A DNA stretch of 64,000 bases, taken from the NCBI GenBank assembly GCA_020722725.1, contig DYKG01000012.1, forward strand, positions 1 to 64,000, written 5' to 3'. The notes beneath the pieces are model-generated. The model did not search any database. It saw nothing but the letters and a program-made list of their open reading frames with translations, and had not been told where the DNA came from. The stretch's first letter is position 1, and every line of letters starts with the position of its first letter. Both the position numbers and the translations under genes were made by a program. This DNA comes from Candidatus Methylomirabilis sp. (GTDB lineage Bacteria > Muiribacteriota > Ozemobacteria > Ozemobacterales > Ozemobacteraceae). Of the stretch, positions 1 to 9,135 are shown piece by piece.

Positions 1-51
1 TTCCTGCGTGTGGCGCTCGGGCGAGAAGACTTCATACTTTAATGCGAACAT
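1..51 (-). CDS. N-terminus of an unidentified protein, cut by the window edge
   Basis: An ATG at 49-51 opens a leftward frame reading MFALKYEVFSPERHTQE up to the edge. Only 17 residues are visible, so the family cannot be named. No strong ribosome-binding site precedes it. It lies downstream of the DegT-type aminotransferase on the same strand, separated by a palindromic repeat. Confidence 0.35.
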   Translation of the reverse strand, partial: MFALKYEVFSPERHTQE

Positions 52-83
52 AGCCCGATAAATATAAAACTGGCCAAAAAAAA

Positions 84-119
84 CGGTCATTGAGCCCATT
101 AAATGGGTCGAAATGACCG
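84..119. repeat. Dispersed palindromic repeat, copy 1
   Basis: An imperfect inverted repeat of about 36 bases with arms CGGTCATT and AAATGACCG and inner arms around GAGCCCATT/AATGGGTCG. The reverse complement is nearly the same as the element at 13269-13302, so this is a dispersed REP-like family. It lies between the DegT gene and the next gene on the minus strand. Confidence 0.6.
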
Positions 120-179
120 ATGAAAAAAACTAAAAAAATCTTAAGGCCTTAGAGCAGCCCTGAACCAGAAGCTTTAAGA

Positions 180-1286
180 TCAGCGGCTGGTGAATTCGTT
201 GACCGTCTGGGCGACGAATTCGATCTGTTCTTTCGAAAGTTCGGGATAAATCGGCAAGGCGATGGTTGAATTCGCGGCCTTTTCTGATTCAATAAAATCG
301 CCTGGTTTGTAGTTCAGATAAGCGAAGCATTTCTGCTGATGCATTGACAGGGGGTAGTAAATCGAACAGCCGATTTCTTTTTCGGTCAGATAATTCTTCA
401 GCTCATCGCGTTTGTCAACCCTGATGACATACTGGTTAAAGATATGATAACGGTCGGCAAGTTCAACCGGCCTGACTACTTTTGGATTGTTTTTGAATAA
501 CTCGTTATACAGAGCGGCGTTACGTCTGCGGCCTTCGGTCCATCCGGCAAGATGTGGCAGCTTAACTGCTACAACAGCAGCCTGCAGTGCATCAATGCGA
601 GCATTTAGGCCTACTTCCTGATGATGATATTGAACGATGCCGCCATGAACGCGCAGACCCATAATGCGGTCGTAAAGTTCTTTGCGGTTAGTTGAAATCA
701 GACCACCATCGCCGAAGCAGCCAAGATTTTTGCTTGGGAAAAAGCTGAAGCAGCCTATGTCGCCGAGCTGACCGGCGTTTTTACCTTTGTATCGGGCCCC
801 TATTGCCTGCGCAGCATCTTCGATAACCTTGAGATTATGCTTTCGGGCGACTTCCATCAGCGGACCCATGTCAACACACTGGCCGAAAAGGTGAACCGGC
901 ATAATTGCTTTGGTTTTCGGTGTAATTGCCGCTTCAATTTTTTTAACGTCGATCAGATATGAGGCCGGGTCGATGTCAACGAAAACCGGTCTGGCGCCTA
1001 CACGATGAATTGATCCGGCAGTCGCGAAAAACGTGTAGGGTGTGGTAATGACTTCGTCACCCGAGCCAACATCGATGGCCATCAATGCAAGAAGCAAAGC
1101 GTCAGTTCCGGATGAACAACCAATGGTGTAGCTGGTGCCGATGTATTCGGCCATTTTTGCTTCAAGTTTGCTCACTTTAGGGCCGAGAATAAAAGCCTGA
1201 TTCTCAATGATATCCATAATCTCAGGTATAACCTGGTCTTTTATTTGAGCATACTGGGGTTTAAGATCCAGAAGAGGAACCTTCAT
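180..1286 (-). CDS. DegT/DnrJ/EryC1/StrS-family sugar aminotransferase
   Basis: A 368-residue PLP-dependent fold-type I aminotransferase of the class that installs amino groups on nucleotide-linked keto sugars for surface polysaccharides. The internal-aldimine lysine is visible in FFPSKNLGCFGDGG, and the cofactor-binding segments GCSSGTDALLLAL and EDAAQAIGA are intact. Length is normal for the family. Two ATGs are adjacent; the second (1284-1286) lies five bases from a GGAGG and is preferred over 1289. The amino-sugar substrate cannot be read from sequence. It is divergent from obg, and no other sugar-nucleotide genes are visible in the window. Confidence 0.9.
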   Translation of the reverse strand: MKVPLLDLKPQYAQIKDQVIPEIMDIIENQAFILGPKVSKLEAKMAEYIGTSYTIGCSSGTDALLLALMAIDVGSGDEVITTPYTFFATAGSIHRVGARPVFVDIDPASYLIDVKKIEAAITPKTKAIMPVHLFGQCVDMGPLMEVARKHNLKVIEDAAQAIGARYKGKNAGQLGDIGCFSFFPSKNLGCFGDGGLISTNRKELYDRIMGLRVHGGIVQYHHQEVGLNARIDALQAAVVAVKLPHLAGWTEGRRRNAALYNELFKNNPKVVRPVELADRYHIFNQYVIRVDKRDELKNYLTEKEIGCSIYYPLSMHQQKCFAYLNYKPGDFIESEKAANSTIALPIYPELSKEQIEFVAQTVNEFTSR

Positions 1287-1423
1287 CATCGCCTCCGACG
1301 CAATAGAATAAGTAAGGATAGTGAAAAAAATAACAGGATCAGACTATCACCAGCGGGCATTAATAGTCAAGATTAATCAATAGTTCTGGAGATTTTCACC
1401 AATTGATGCTATACTCGCTGCCT

Positions 1424-2707
1424 ATGAAATTTGTTGACGAAGTAACCATAGAAGTAACCTCAGGTAAAGGCGGCGACGGCTGTGTCGCATTCAGACGCGA
1501 GAAATTCGTGCCGATGGGCGGCCCTGCAGGTGGCGATGGCGGTCGAGGCGGCGATGTGGTATTTGAGGCCACCGACGATTTGACCACGCTTTATGAACTG
1601 AGTTTTGCCCGGCGCTGGGAAGCAGAAGATGGAGACGATGGTCAGGTTAAGGATATGATCGGGGCCAATGGAAAGGCTCTGCTGGTCAAGGTTCCGGTTG
1701 GAACGCTGGTTTATGATGTTGAATCGGGCCAGCTTCTGGTAGATCTGGCGGAAAAAGGCCAGCGGGAGGTCATTGCTCGTGGCGGTCGTGGCGGCCGCGG
1801 CAATGCCCGTTTCACCACTTCGGTACGGCGTGCGCCGCGAATCGCCGAAAAAGGCGAGCCGGGGAGGCATCTGCGCCTGCGCCTGGAACTGAAGCTTCTT
1901 GCAGATGTTGGTCTGGTAGGCATGCCCAATGCCGGCAAATCAACTTTTTTGCGGGCGGTAAGCAATGCCCGGCCAAAAGTGGCTGATTACCCATTCACCA
2001 CCCTTGTTCCAAGCCTTGGAATCGTGAAGCCTGAAGGTGCCCCATCGTTCTGTATGGCCGATATTCCCGGATTGATAGAAGGCGCTCATCAGGGAACGGG
2101 TCTCGGTACTCAGTTTTTAAAGCATATTGAACGCACCAGAGTTCTGCTGCATCTGGTAGATACCAGCCAGCTCGACATGGAAGACGTGGTAAAAAATTAC
2201 GATATAATAATGGCTGAACTCAAGGCCTTTTCTGAAGAACTTGCGAACAAACCTGTGGTTGTAGCTGCCAACAAAATGGATCTGCCTGATTCAAGAGAAC
2301 TTTTTCCGATGTTCAAAGAAGAACTTGAAAAGAGGGGAATCAGGGTTTTTTCAGTTTCGGGGGCAACCCGGGAAGGAGTTGAAGACCTTCTCAAGTTTTT
2401 AAGCAGCATGCTCAAGGAATTCAAGGCCACCGAACATATTGAGGCAAACCAGGAAGAAGCGCTTTATCATTACCTTGCACCTTTCGTCATTGAAAGTGCC
2501 GGTGAAGGGCATTATCAGGTATCTGGTTCTGAAATTGAGCGTCTGGTTGCGATGACCGATTTCACCAGTGATGATGCGATAGCCATGTTCAAACGAAAGC
2601 TTAAAAAAATGGGTTTTATCGATGAACTGGCTGTCATGAATGCTGATCCCAGGGATGTTTTTTCAATTGGTGAAATGGAGTTTGAGTATCGGGAGTTTTT
2701 TGATTGA
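1424..2707 (+). CDS. obg: GTPase Obg (CgtA)
   Basis: A ribosome-associated GTPase of 427 residues involved in late 50S assembly and stress signalling. The glycine-rich Obg fold begins at MKFVDEVTIEV and contains GGRGGRGNARF. The G domain has G1 GMPNAGKST, the G3 region DIPGLIEGA and G4 NKMD. A C-terminal OCT domain ends in an acidic tail typical of the family. ATG 1424 is chosen by alignment to the family start. Upstream TTG 1403 and ATG 1406 would add residues the family lacks. No ribosome-binding site precedes 1424, and a TATACT lies at 1410-1415, so the message may be leaderless. Its stop overlaps the nadD start. Confidence 0.97.
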   Translation: MKFVDEVTIEVTSGKGGDGCVAFRREKFVPMGGPAGGDGGRGGDVVFEATDDLTTLYELSFARRWEAEDGDDGQVKDMIGANGKALLVKVPVGTLVYDVESGQLLVDLAEKGQREVIARGGRGGRGNARFTTSVRRAPRIAEKGEPGRHLRLRLELKLLADVGLVGMPNAGKSTFLRAVSNARPKVADYPFTTLVPSLGIVKPEGAPSFCMADIPGLIEGAHQGTGLGTQFLKHIERTRVLLHLVDTSQLDMEDVVKNYDIIMAELKAFSEELANKPVVVAANKMDLPDSRELFPMFKEELEKRGIRVFSVSGATREGVEDLLKFLSSMLKEFKATEHIEANQEEALYHYLAPFVIESAGEGHYQVSGSEIERLVAMTDFTSDDAIAMFKRKLKKMGFIDELAVMNADPRDVFSIGEMEFEYREFFD

Positions 2708-3795
2708 GAATTGGCATTTTTGGCGGTTCTTTTAACCCGGTTCACCGCCAGCATCTGGTGATTGCCCGTGCTGCAAGAGATCAGCTTGGTCTTGATCAGA
2801 TCATGTTCATTCCGGTTTTTCAGCCGGTTCATAAGAGTACCGAAGATTTTCTCGATTACACGCATCGTCGTCGCATGCTTGAGCTTGCCATTGAAGATGA
2901 GCCGTCGATGAGAATCTGTGATGCAGAAAAAGAGCTGGGTGGTGCTTCATTTACGATTAGAACGGTTCGCCATCTGCTGAGTCATGGTTCTGATCAAACA
3001 TTTTTTTTAATCATTGGTGGTGACTCTCTTGCAGATCTTTCAACCTGGCGCGAAATTAACAACCTGGTTCACCTGGTGGAGTTTGTGGTAGTTGAGCGGC
3101 CGGGATTCAAAAAAAATTCACCGGTTGCAGATGCACGGCTGCATTGGGTTGAGGCTGAGGTTTCCCCGATATCTTCTACTGAAATCAGAAAAGATCTTCG
3201 CCTGAGAAAGCCTTGTTATAAGGAACTGGATGCGAGGGTTCTCTATTATATTTTGCGCAATAATCTATATGGTGCCATCGGCGATTTTTTTGCCGGGGTT
3301 CTGAAAAAATTGAACAAATATTTGTTGGAACTTCCAGAGGGTCTGCAGCGTCATATTGAAAGTGTGGCTTTTCAATGCGTTCTGCTGGCAACCGGGGCTG
3401 ACATCCCTCTTGAAAAAGCGGTGGTTGCCGGGCTGGCTCATGATATTTTTCGAATTGCGCCGGCTGAAACGATTTTGAATTGGGCAGCCAGAGCGGGCTG
3501 GTGTCTGAAAGAAAGTGAAATTCAGATGCCAATGCTGGCTCACGGAGCCGCTGCTGCCGGCATGCTGCGAGAAGAGTTTCCCGGCATCGATTCTGAGTTG
3601 CTGGATGCTTTGCGCTTTCATACACTTCCAGAGCCAGGATTGAGTACCCTTGCAAAAATTCTGGTGATTGCCGATACTCTTGATCCTTTGCGGCAACTGA
3701 CCGACCGGGAAGAACTGCGAAGTGCCGACCTGCCGTTTGAAGAAAAATTTGCCAGGGTTCTGGCTTTGAAGCGGGCTGCAATAAAGGATCTGTAA
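2704..3795 (+). CDS. nadD: NadD-YqeK fusion: nicotinate-nucleotide adenylyltransferase plus HD hydrolase
   Basis: 363 residues from a TTG start that overlaps the obg stop. Residues 1 to about 190 are NadD, which adenylates nicotinate mononucleotide in NAD synthesis: GGSFNPVH is the nucleotidyltransferase (H/T)xxH motif and ISSTEIR is the C-terminal signature. Residues from about 200 form an HD-domain protein like YqeK, a diadenosine tetraphosphate hydrolase. Candidate metal ligands are the His in LQRHIESVAF, the HD of GLAHDIFR and the later AHGAAAA and RFHTLPEPG. In many Firmicutes nadD and yqeK are separate adjacent genes; here no stop separates them. The usual HDYAK-type motif reads HDIFR, so activity of the second half is less certain. 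Confidence 0.92.
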   Translation: MRIGIFGGSFNPVHRQHLVIARAARDQLGLDQIMFIPVFQPVHKSTEDFLDYTHRRRMLELAIEDEPSMRICDAEKELGGASFTIRTVRHLLSHGSDQTFFLIIGGDSLADLSTWREINNLVHLVEFVVVERPGFKKNSPVADARLHWVEAEVSPISSTEIRKDLRLRKPCYKELDARVLYYILRNNLYGAIGDFFAGVLKKLNKYLLELPEGLQRHIESVAFQCVLLATGADIPLEKAVVAGLAHDIFRIAPAETILNWAARAGWCLKESEIQMPMLAHGAAAAGMLREEFPGIDSELLDALRFHTLPEPGLSTLAKILVIADTLDPLRQLTDREELRSADLPFEEKFARVLALKRAAIKDL

Positions 3796-3865
3796 GTTCG
3801 GCGGTTTTTGAAACGAGTTGATTTTTTCTGGAGTTTATAACCGCCGTCTGCTATCATTGCAGGCA

Positions 3866-4864
3866 ATGTTAAGATTTTTTTTTAAAGGCAGATCTGGTTG
3901 TAAATTAAGGCATTTGCGGCGGGTCGGGCAAATTTTACCCGAACTGCTTCTTCTGGCCACCACGTTTTTCTTTTTTTATGCCATGGCCAGTCAGTTTTAT
4001 CTGAGGTCAAGCGTGCCGGTCGGGGTAAATTTTACCGCCGGTGAAAATCAATCCGGTCTGATGCCAAGAGTGGGCAATATCAATATTCTTCTGTTGGGCG
4101 TAGATTCTGTCGAGGGAACCCACCGGGCCGACACCATAATAGTTCTCGGGGTTAATCCTGCCAAAGGCAGAATTTCCATGCTGTCAATTCCCCGCGATAC
4201 CAGGGTGATAACCAATGGCCGCCCACGAAAGATCAACGAAATTCTGCCACGTTACGGAGAATCGGTATTGCGTTCATTGATCGAAGACCTGATGCAGATT
4301 AAAATAAGTCGATATGTAAAGGTTGATTTTCAGGGGTTTATCAACATCATCGACATTCTTGGCGGTCTTGAAGTCGATATTGAAAAGGCAATGAATTACG
4401 ATGACAACTGGGGAAAGCTGCACATTCACTTTGATAAGGGCAGGCACACCCTAAATGGTAAGGATGCATTGAATTTCGTTCGATTCAGAGCCGATGCCAA
4501 CGCTGACCTGGGAAGAATCAAGAGACAGCAGAAGTTTATAAAAGTTCTGGTTGAAAAGGTTCTGTCACCCGCGACTTTTGTTAAGCTTCCGCAGATTGTT
4601 AATCAGGCATTCGAGCATGTTCAGACCGACTTTTCAGTTCAAGAGCTGTTTGCCATGTTTCGTGGATTCTCCGATTACAAAGTGCAGTTTCGATCTAATT
4701 CTCTGCCCGGCGAAGCGCGGTATGTTGATAAAATCAGCTATTTTCTACCCTATCAGGATAAGGCAATTGAGCTGGGCAACAGTCAGTTCTCTGACCTTGC
4801 TGCTCTTGAACTGGTCGCCAGTTTTTCTTCAGGCCTTGCCACTGGAACTCTTGATGAAAACTGA
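3866..4864 (+). CDS. LytR-CpsA-Psr (LCP) family membrane protein
   Basis: LCP enzymes transfer undecaprenyl-linked glycopolymers onto peptidoglycan or other acceptors outside the cytoplasmic membrane. The 332-residue protein has a basic cytoplasmic tail, one membrane helix (PELLLLATTFFFFYAMA) and then the LCP domain with GTHRADTIIV, SIPRDTRV, and DFQGFINIIDILGGLEVDI, which includes the conserved Asp/Arg residues. ATG 3866 is chosen because GCAGG lies five bases upstream. A TTG at 3818 in the same frame would add 16 residues. It overlaps queA by 11 bases. Its acceptor here is unknown. Confidence 0.88.
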   Translation: MLRFFFKGRSGCKLRHLRRVGQILPELLLLATTFFFFYAMASQFYLRSSVPVGVNFTAGENQSGLMPRVGNINILLLGVDSVEGTHRADTIIVLGVNPAKGRISMLSIPRDTRVITNGRPRKINEILPRYGESVLRSLIEDLMQIKISRYVKVDFQGFINIIDILGGLEVDIEKAMNYDDNWGKLHIHFDKGRHTLNGKDALNFVRFRADANADLGRIKRQQKFIKVLVEKVLSPATFVKLPQIVNQAFEHVQTDFSVQELFAMFRGFSDYKVQFRSNSLPGEARYVDKISYFLPYQDKAIELGNSQFSDLAALELVASFSSGLATGTLDEN

Positions 4865-5879
4865 GCTTTTTGATTTCAATCTTCCGGAAGAACTGATTGC
4901 GCAGGTTCCTGCCCAAAGCCGATCTGACTCGAGACTACTCGTATTTAACCGCAGTAGCGGCGAAGTTGAGCATCGAATTTTTGCCGATATTGTCGATTAT
5001 TTTTCCAGCGGTGATCTTCTGATTCTCAATAGTTCCAGGGTCATTCCAGCCCGCATGTTTTCGATTGACTCTGATTATGGCCGTTCGGGCTACGAAGTGC
5101 TTTTTGTCAGACTTCTTGATAATGGGCGCTTCACGGCGATGGTAAAGCCAGGCAGGCGTTTCAGGCCTGGCAAAAGGCACATGATGCCGAGAGGCAATCT
5201 CATCGAAGTTGATGAAGTTCTGGATTCGGGGTTACGGGTGATGCATTTTGTCGAGACTAAAGACCCGGTAGCCCTTTACCGTGAATTTGGTGAAATGCCC
5301 CTGCCGCCGTATATCACTTCAAGAGAGAGCGAACCTGATAGGTATCAGACGGTTTTTTCTCGGGAAGAAGGCTCAATTGCCGCTCCCACTGCCGGTCTGC
5401 ATTTTGATGATAAAGTTTTTTCGGCTTTGAGAAACAGGGGGGTGCAGATCGCCCATGTGGTTCTTCATGTGGGTTTGGGCACTTTCAAGCCCGTCGAAGT
5501 CGAGAATATTCATGATCATCAGATGCACGAGGAAGTTTTTTTTGTTTCGGAAGAGACTGCAAGCCGGTTTGCCGAAGTTCGAAAAACCGGCGGCAAGGTT
5601 TGGGCCTGCGGTACAACTTCGGTCAGAACTCTTGAAACGGCCATTCAGACCGATGGAAGTCTGAAAACCGGTTGGCAGTCAACCGCCTGTTTTATTACTC
5701 CTGGATATAAATTTAAAGCTGTTGACCGGCTTATCACCAATTTTCATTTGCCCCGCTCAACGCTATTAATGCTGGTTTCAGCTTTTTCTTCTCGTGAGCG
5801 GGTGCTGGAGCTTTACGCTGAGGCGGTCAGACAGAGATACAGGTTTTTCAGTTTCGGAGATGCGATGGTATTATTATGA
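4854..5879 (+). CDS. queA: S-adenosylmethionine:tRNA ribosyltransferase-isomerase
   Basis: QueA transfers and isomerises the ribosyl moiety of SAM onto preQ1-modified tRNA, making epoxyqueuosine. The 341-residue protein starts MKTELFDFNLPEELIAQ and carries LILNSSRVIPARMF, AAPTAGLHFD, HVGLGTFKPV and ITNFHLPRSTLLMLVSAF, all family signatures, and is full length. The start ATG lies inside the end of the LCP gene, and the stop overlaps the tgt start in ATGA, so translation is probably coupled through to the next queuosine enzyme. Confidence 0.97.
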   Translation: MKTELFDFNLPEELIAQVPAQSRSDSRLLVFNRSSGEVEHRIFADIVDYFSSGDLLILNSSRVIPARMFSIDSDYGRSGYEVLFVRLLDNGRFTAMVKPGRRFRPGKRHMMPRGNLIEVDEVLDSGLRVMHFVETKDPVALYREFGEMPLPPYITSRESEPDRYQTVFSREEGSIAAPTAGLHFDDKVFSALRNRGVQIAHVVLHVGLGTFKPVEVENIHDHQMHEEVFFVSEETASRFAEVRKTGGKVWACGTTSVRTLETAIQTDGSLKTGWQSTACFITPGYKFKAVDRLITNFHLPRSTLLMLVSAFSSRERVLELYAEAVRQRYRFFSFGDAMVLL

Positions 5880-7003
5880 ATCAAACAAATTTTTATTTTA
5901 ATTTGAAGTTTAAATCAAATGAATGTTTAGGAAGGGTCGGAGAAATACAAACCCGTCGTGGCATGATTCCAACGCCTATTTTTATGCCGGTTGGTACGGC
6001 GGGAACCGTAAAAACTCTGTCGCCCGATGAGGTTGAACAGGCTGGGGCATCAATAATTCTTGGGAACACTTATCATCTTTATCTGCGGCCCGGCACCGAA
6101 GTTCTCGATCATTTCGGCGGTCTGCACCGCATGATGGGCTGGGATCGCCCCATGTTAACCGATTCGGGGGGATTTCAGGTTTTTTCTCTGAAAAAGCTGA
6201 ATCGTATCACCGACGACGGGGTAGAATTTTCTTCGCATCTCGATGGTTCGAAGCACTGGCTGACTCCCGAAGAATCGATGCGGATTCAGCGTTCGATTGG
6301 TTCAGAAATAATGATGGCGTTTGATGAATGCTGCCCTTATCCGGCAGATGAAAAAAAGGCACGATCTGCAATGGAACGTTCGGTTGCCTGGGCGAAACGC
6401 TGTCGCTGCGATCACCCGTCGATGCGCAATGGACAGGCTTTGTTTGGCATAGTTCAGGGTTCGATGTATCTTCCTTTAAGGCTTGAATCGTTGCAGCGTA
6501 CCGCCGAAATTGGTTTTGAAGGATTGGCAATCGGGGGATTGTCGGTAGGTGAGCCGAAAGAAATGATGATTCAGGTGCTTGACGGACTGATGCCTTCGAT
6601 GCCAGAGAATCTGCCTCGTTATCTGATGGGGGTTGGCACGCCCGAAGATCTTTTTACTGGAGTAGAGCGGGGTATCGATATGTTCGATTGCGTTCATCCG
6701 ACTCGCATTGCCCGCCATGCCACGGTTTTCACCACCGAAGGAAGAATCAGCCTGCTCAATGCCCGTTGGCAGAAAGATGAATCGCCCATCGATTCTGAAT
6801 GTGGCTGTTATGCCTGCCGCAAATTTTCCCGTGGTTATCTGCGGCACCTGTTCAAAGCGAAAGAAATTCTTGGCCTGAGAATGGCAAGCTTGCATAATGT
6901 TACATTTATGATTAATCTGATGAATAAGATTCGACAATCGCTGGTTGAAAAAAAGTTCATTCAGTTCAGGAATGAATTTCTGGCAAAATATTCAGGAGGA
7001 TAA
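5876..7003 (+). CDS. tgt: Queuine tRNA-ribosyltransferase (tRNA-guanine transglycosylase)
   Basis: Exchanges guanine 34 of GUN-anticodon tRNAs for preQ1. The 375 residues contain the catalytic and base-recognition segments DSGGFQVFSL, GGLSVGE and FDCVHPTRIARHA, and the zinc site CGCYACRKFSRGYLRHLF followed by a histidine. Overlap with queA by four bases makes a queuosine gene pair. No preQ1 biosynthesis genes are visible in the window. Confidence 0.97.
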   Translation: MNQTNFYFNLKFKSNECLGRVGEIQTRRGMIPTPIFMPVGTAGTVKTLSPDEVEQAGASIILGNTYHLYLRPGTEVLDHFGGLHRMMGWDRPMLTDSGGFQVFSLKKLNRITDDGVEFSSHLDGSKHWLTPEESMRIQRSIGSEIMMAFDECCPYPADEKKARSAMERSVAWAKRCRCDHPSMRNGQALFGIVQGSMYLPLRLESLQRTAEIGFEGLAIGGLSVGEPKEMMIQVLDGLMPSMPENLPRYLMGVGTPEDLFTGVERGIDMFDCVHPTRIARHATVFTTEGRISLLNARWQKDESPIDSECGCYACRKFSRGYLRHLFKAKEILGLRMASLHNVTFMINLMNKIRQSLVEKKFIQFRNEFLAKYSGG

Positions 7004-7006
7004 AAA

Positions 7007-7564
7007 ATGGCAAGTCAGGAAAAGCAACTGATCGATTCAGGTATTGCAGCTTTCAGAAAGGGTGAGACCGACAAGGCGGAAGAAGCTTTCAGAAGTTTTC
7101 TGCGCGAGTATCCTGGTAGTGATCTGGCTGATAATGCCGTTTACAATCTCGCCAAAATCTTTTTGAAAAATGGAAATGAACAAAAAGCCCTGGAATGGTA
7201 TGAATATCTGCTCGAACATTATCCCGAATCGGATGCTGCTTATTTTGGAAAAGATGAATATGTTGAACTCAGTCGCTCGATGGGCCGAGGGCCAACCGAG
7301 ATCGCCGACGAGTGCTATTTTAAGGGCAAAAAGCTTTGTCATGAAGGTAAGTTTGATGCGGCAGAAGCTCAGTTTAACCGGCTGATTCAGGATTACCCGA
7401 CCTGTGAATATGTTGATAACGCCCATTATCAGCTGGCTCTCATCTGTAAAAAACGTGGCGATAAAGAAGGCATCGAACGTCATGTAAAAATCATCATGAC
7501 GAAATACGCAGATACCGATGCTGCTCTTTATGCTCAGGGCCTGCTGGCGGGTTCAGAAGGCTAA
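7007..7564 (+). CDS. TPR-repeat protein
   Basis: A 185-residue protein made of about four tetratricopeptide units, for example IAAFRKGETDKAEEAFRSFLREYPGSDLADNAVYNLAKIF with a similar unit starting at ECYFKGKKL. The pattern resembles the TPR repeats of YbgF/CpoB and BamD proteins, but there is no signal peptide or lipobox, so it is probably cytoplasmic. It starts three bases after tgt with a strong AGGAGG and ends at a terminator, so it is the last gene of the obg-tgt run. Partner unknown. Confidence 0.8.
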   Translation: MASQEKQLIDSGIAAFRKGETDKAEEAFRSFLREYPGSDLADNAVYNLAKIFLKNGNEQKALEWYEYLLEHYPESDAAYFGKDEYVELSRSMGRGPTEIADECYFKGKKLCHEGKFDAAEAQFNRLIQDYPTCEYVDNAHYQLALICKKRGDKEGIERHVKIIMTKYADTDAALYAQGLLAGSEG

Positions 7565-7583
7565 TTTCAAACAAATATTTGCA

Positions 7584-7618
7584 TAAAAAAAGAGCCCCCG
7601 TGCAGGGGGCTCTTTTTC
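7584..7618. terminator. Bidirectional intrinsic terminator
   Basis: A perfect nine-base-pair stem AGAGCCCCC/GGGGGCTCT (7591-7599 with 7605-7613), flanked by A and T runs so that it can stop transcripts from both the TPR gene and the convergent lipoprotein gene. Confidence 0.93.
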
Positions 7619-7627
7619 ATGAGACTC

Positions 7628-8953
7628 TTACTGGAGACCAACGTTGACGGTATAGGCACTGTTACCATCTTCTTCGATCGTAATTGGCTGTGAAGTTGTT
7701 TTGTAATAACCTGCGGTCATGTTTACGACCAGAAGATTGATCGGGTATCCGGTGATTACCCCGGAAATGTAACCTTCTGCCCGGAAGTTAACCGATACCA
7801 CATCGACGTAGGGAACGATATCCTTGCCGCCCTGCTGAATGTAAATTCTTGCGATATCACCACTGGCAAAGCTTGACCTTGAGGAGCTGGGGTCAGTTCC
7901 GGTAACGACTACGCGAAGATCGCGTTTGATTGGCTCGATGTTGGCAAAGTCTGCATCGATAGAACCGATGGTGCCGCCGGGCATATTGCCTGGCAGACTG
8001 ACCGCCGGATTGATGGTGACCAGATCGTAGCCTCTGATTTTGCACTTGATGGCTACGCTTCCTGCGGTAACTGGAATATTCTGAATGTTGTAAGTTATTG
8101 AGCCTTTGTATGCATCGAGGCTTGAACCATCAGCAGGAGTGTAAGAAGCAACGACTCTGCCGGCTGATTCGGCCCAGATAACGATATCCCGCTGCTGAGA
8201 TCCGAGAACGTAGCCGGGAAGATTTCTCAGAGTGCCTGATACTCCAACGGTCATTGGAACCATCTTGATGGTGCCCAGATCGGTTGATGTAATACCGATT
8301 ACAATGTTTTCGTCGGCGCTGTTGGGCTGGGTAAGTTTCATTTCCTGATAGTTATTGGCGGTAATCGAAAATTTCATCTGTCGGCCGCCGGGAATACCAG
8401 TAAATCCAACGTCTCTGAAGTCTTCTGCCATTTCAAATGTCTTGGTTTTTCGATAAATGTATGGGTCGGTGATGTTAACATTGAAGTTGCGCAGAGGGCG
8501 ACCGGTAATACTGTCGATTGGGTAGCCCTTGAGGGTTCCTTTAATGGTATCGATCAGCATATCCATTTTAATGGTCGGAACGATGACGGTCTCACCGTTG
8601 TTTACCGCTACTTTGGCCGCTTCAATTGCGGAGGTATCTGAAGCACTGGCTTCTTTAGAGAGAACATAACCGGTTTTTTCTACTGAAAACGACCAATCAC
8701 CCTGGGTCATGTCATGAAAACTGTAGCTACCGTCACCAGTAGAGTAGGTAGTCATTGACTGATGAGCGTTAACCGCTCTGACCAGAACCTCTGAAATGGG
8801 TTTGTCGGAAGAAACGTTCACGATGTAACCCATTGCCGTTCCACCCTTGACGCCCAGCGAGCCTTTTTCGCAGCCGGTAAAAACGATGCTTGCCAACGCC
8901 AGGACAATCAGCAGCAGCCAGCGTCCTTTGGCCGATTTTTGTTGTTTAACCAT
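7628..8953 (-). CDS. Lipoprotein with carboxypeptidase-regulatory-like domains, paralogue A
   Basis: A 441-residue exported lipoprotein. A signal peptide ends in a lipobox (FTGC) followed by CEKGSLGVKGG. The next region, GTAMGYIVNVSSDKPISEVLVRA with YSTGDGSYSFHDMTQGDWSF, is the beta-sandwich pattern of carboxypeptidase-regulatory-like (transthyretin-like) domains. Further beta-rich repeats follow, including GTLRNLPGYVLGSQ. GGAGG lies four bases before the ATG. It shares its N-terminal tag and layout with the genes at 9136 and 10418 and is divergent from them. No enzymatic residues are evident; a surface structural or adhesion role is a guess. Confidence 0.8.
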   Translation of the reverse strand: MVKQQKSAKGRWLLLIVLALASIVFTGCEKGSLGVKGGTAMGYIVNVSSDKPISEVLVRAVNAHQSMTTYSTGDGSYSFHDMTQGDWSFSVEKTGYVLSKEASASDTSAIEAAKVAVNNGETVIVPTIKMDMLIDTIKGTLKGYPIDSITGRPLRNFNVNITDPYIYRKTKTFEMAEDFRDVGFTGIPGGRQMKFSITANNYQEMKLTQPNSADENIVIGITSTDLGTIKMVPMTVGVSGTLRNLPGYVLGSQQRDIVIWAESAGRVVASYTPADGSSLDAYKGSITYNIQNIPVTAGSVAIKCKIRGYDLVTINPAVSLPGNMPGGTIGSIDADFANIEPIKRDLRVVVTGTDPSSSRSSFASGDIARIYIQQGGKDIVPYVDVVSVNFRAEGYISGVITGYPINLLVVNMTAGYYKTTSQPITIEEDGNSAYTVNVGLQ

Positions 8954-9135
8954 GGTGCCTCCATGTCATCTGAAAATATCTCTGGAACTTTATCGGCTTA
9001 AATTAATGGCTGCTTTAATCAAATTTTCATGATTTCAAAATTTCTTTCAAAATTTTTATGGTTAAATTTTTGATGGATTGAGCCGATTAGGTATTGAAGC
9101 CAACTCTTAACGAAAATATGTTGGAGGCGTTAAAC

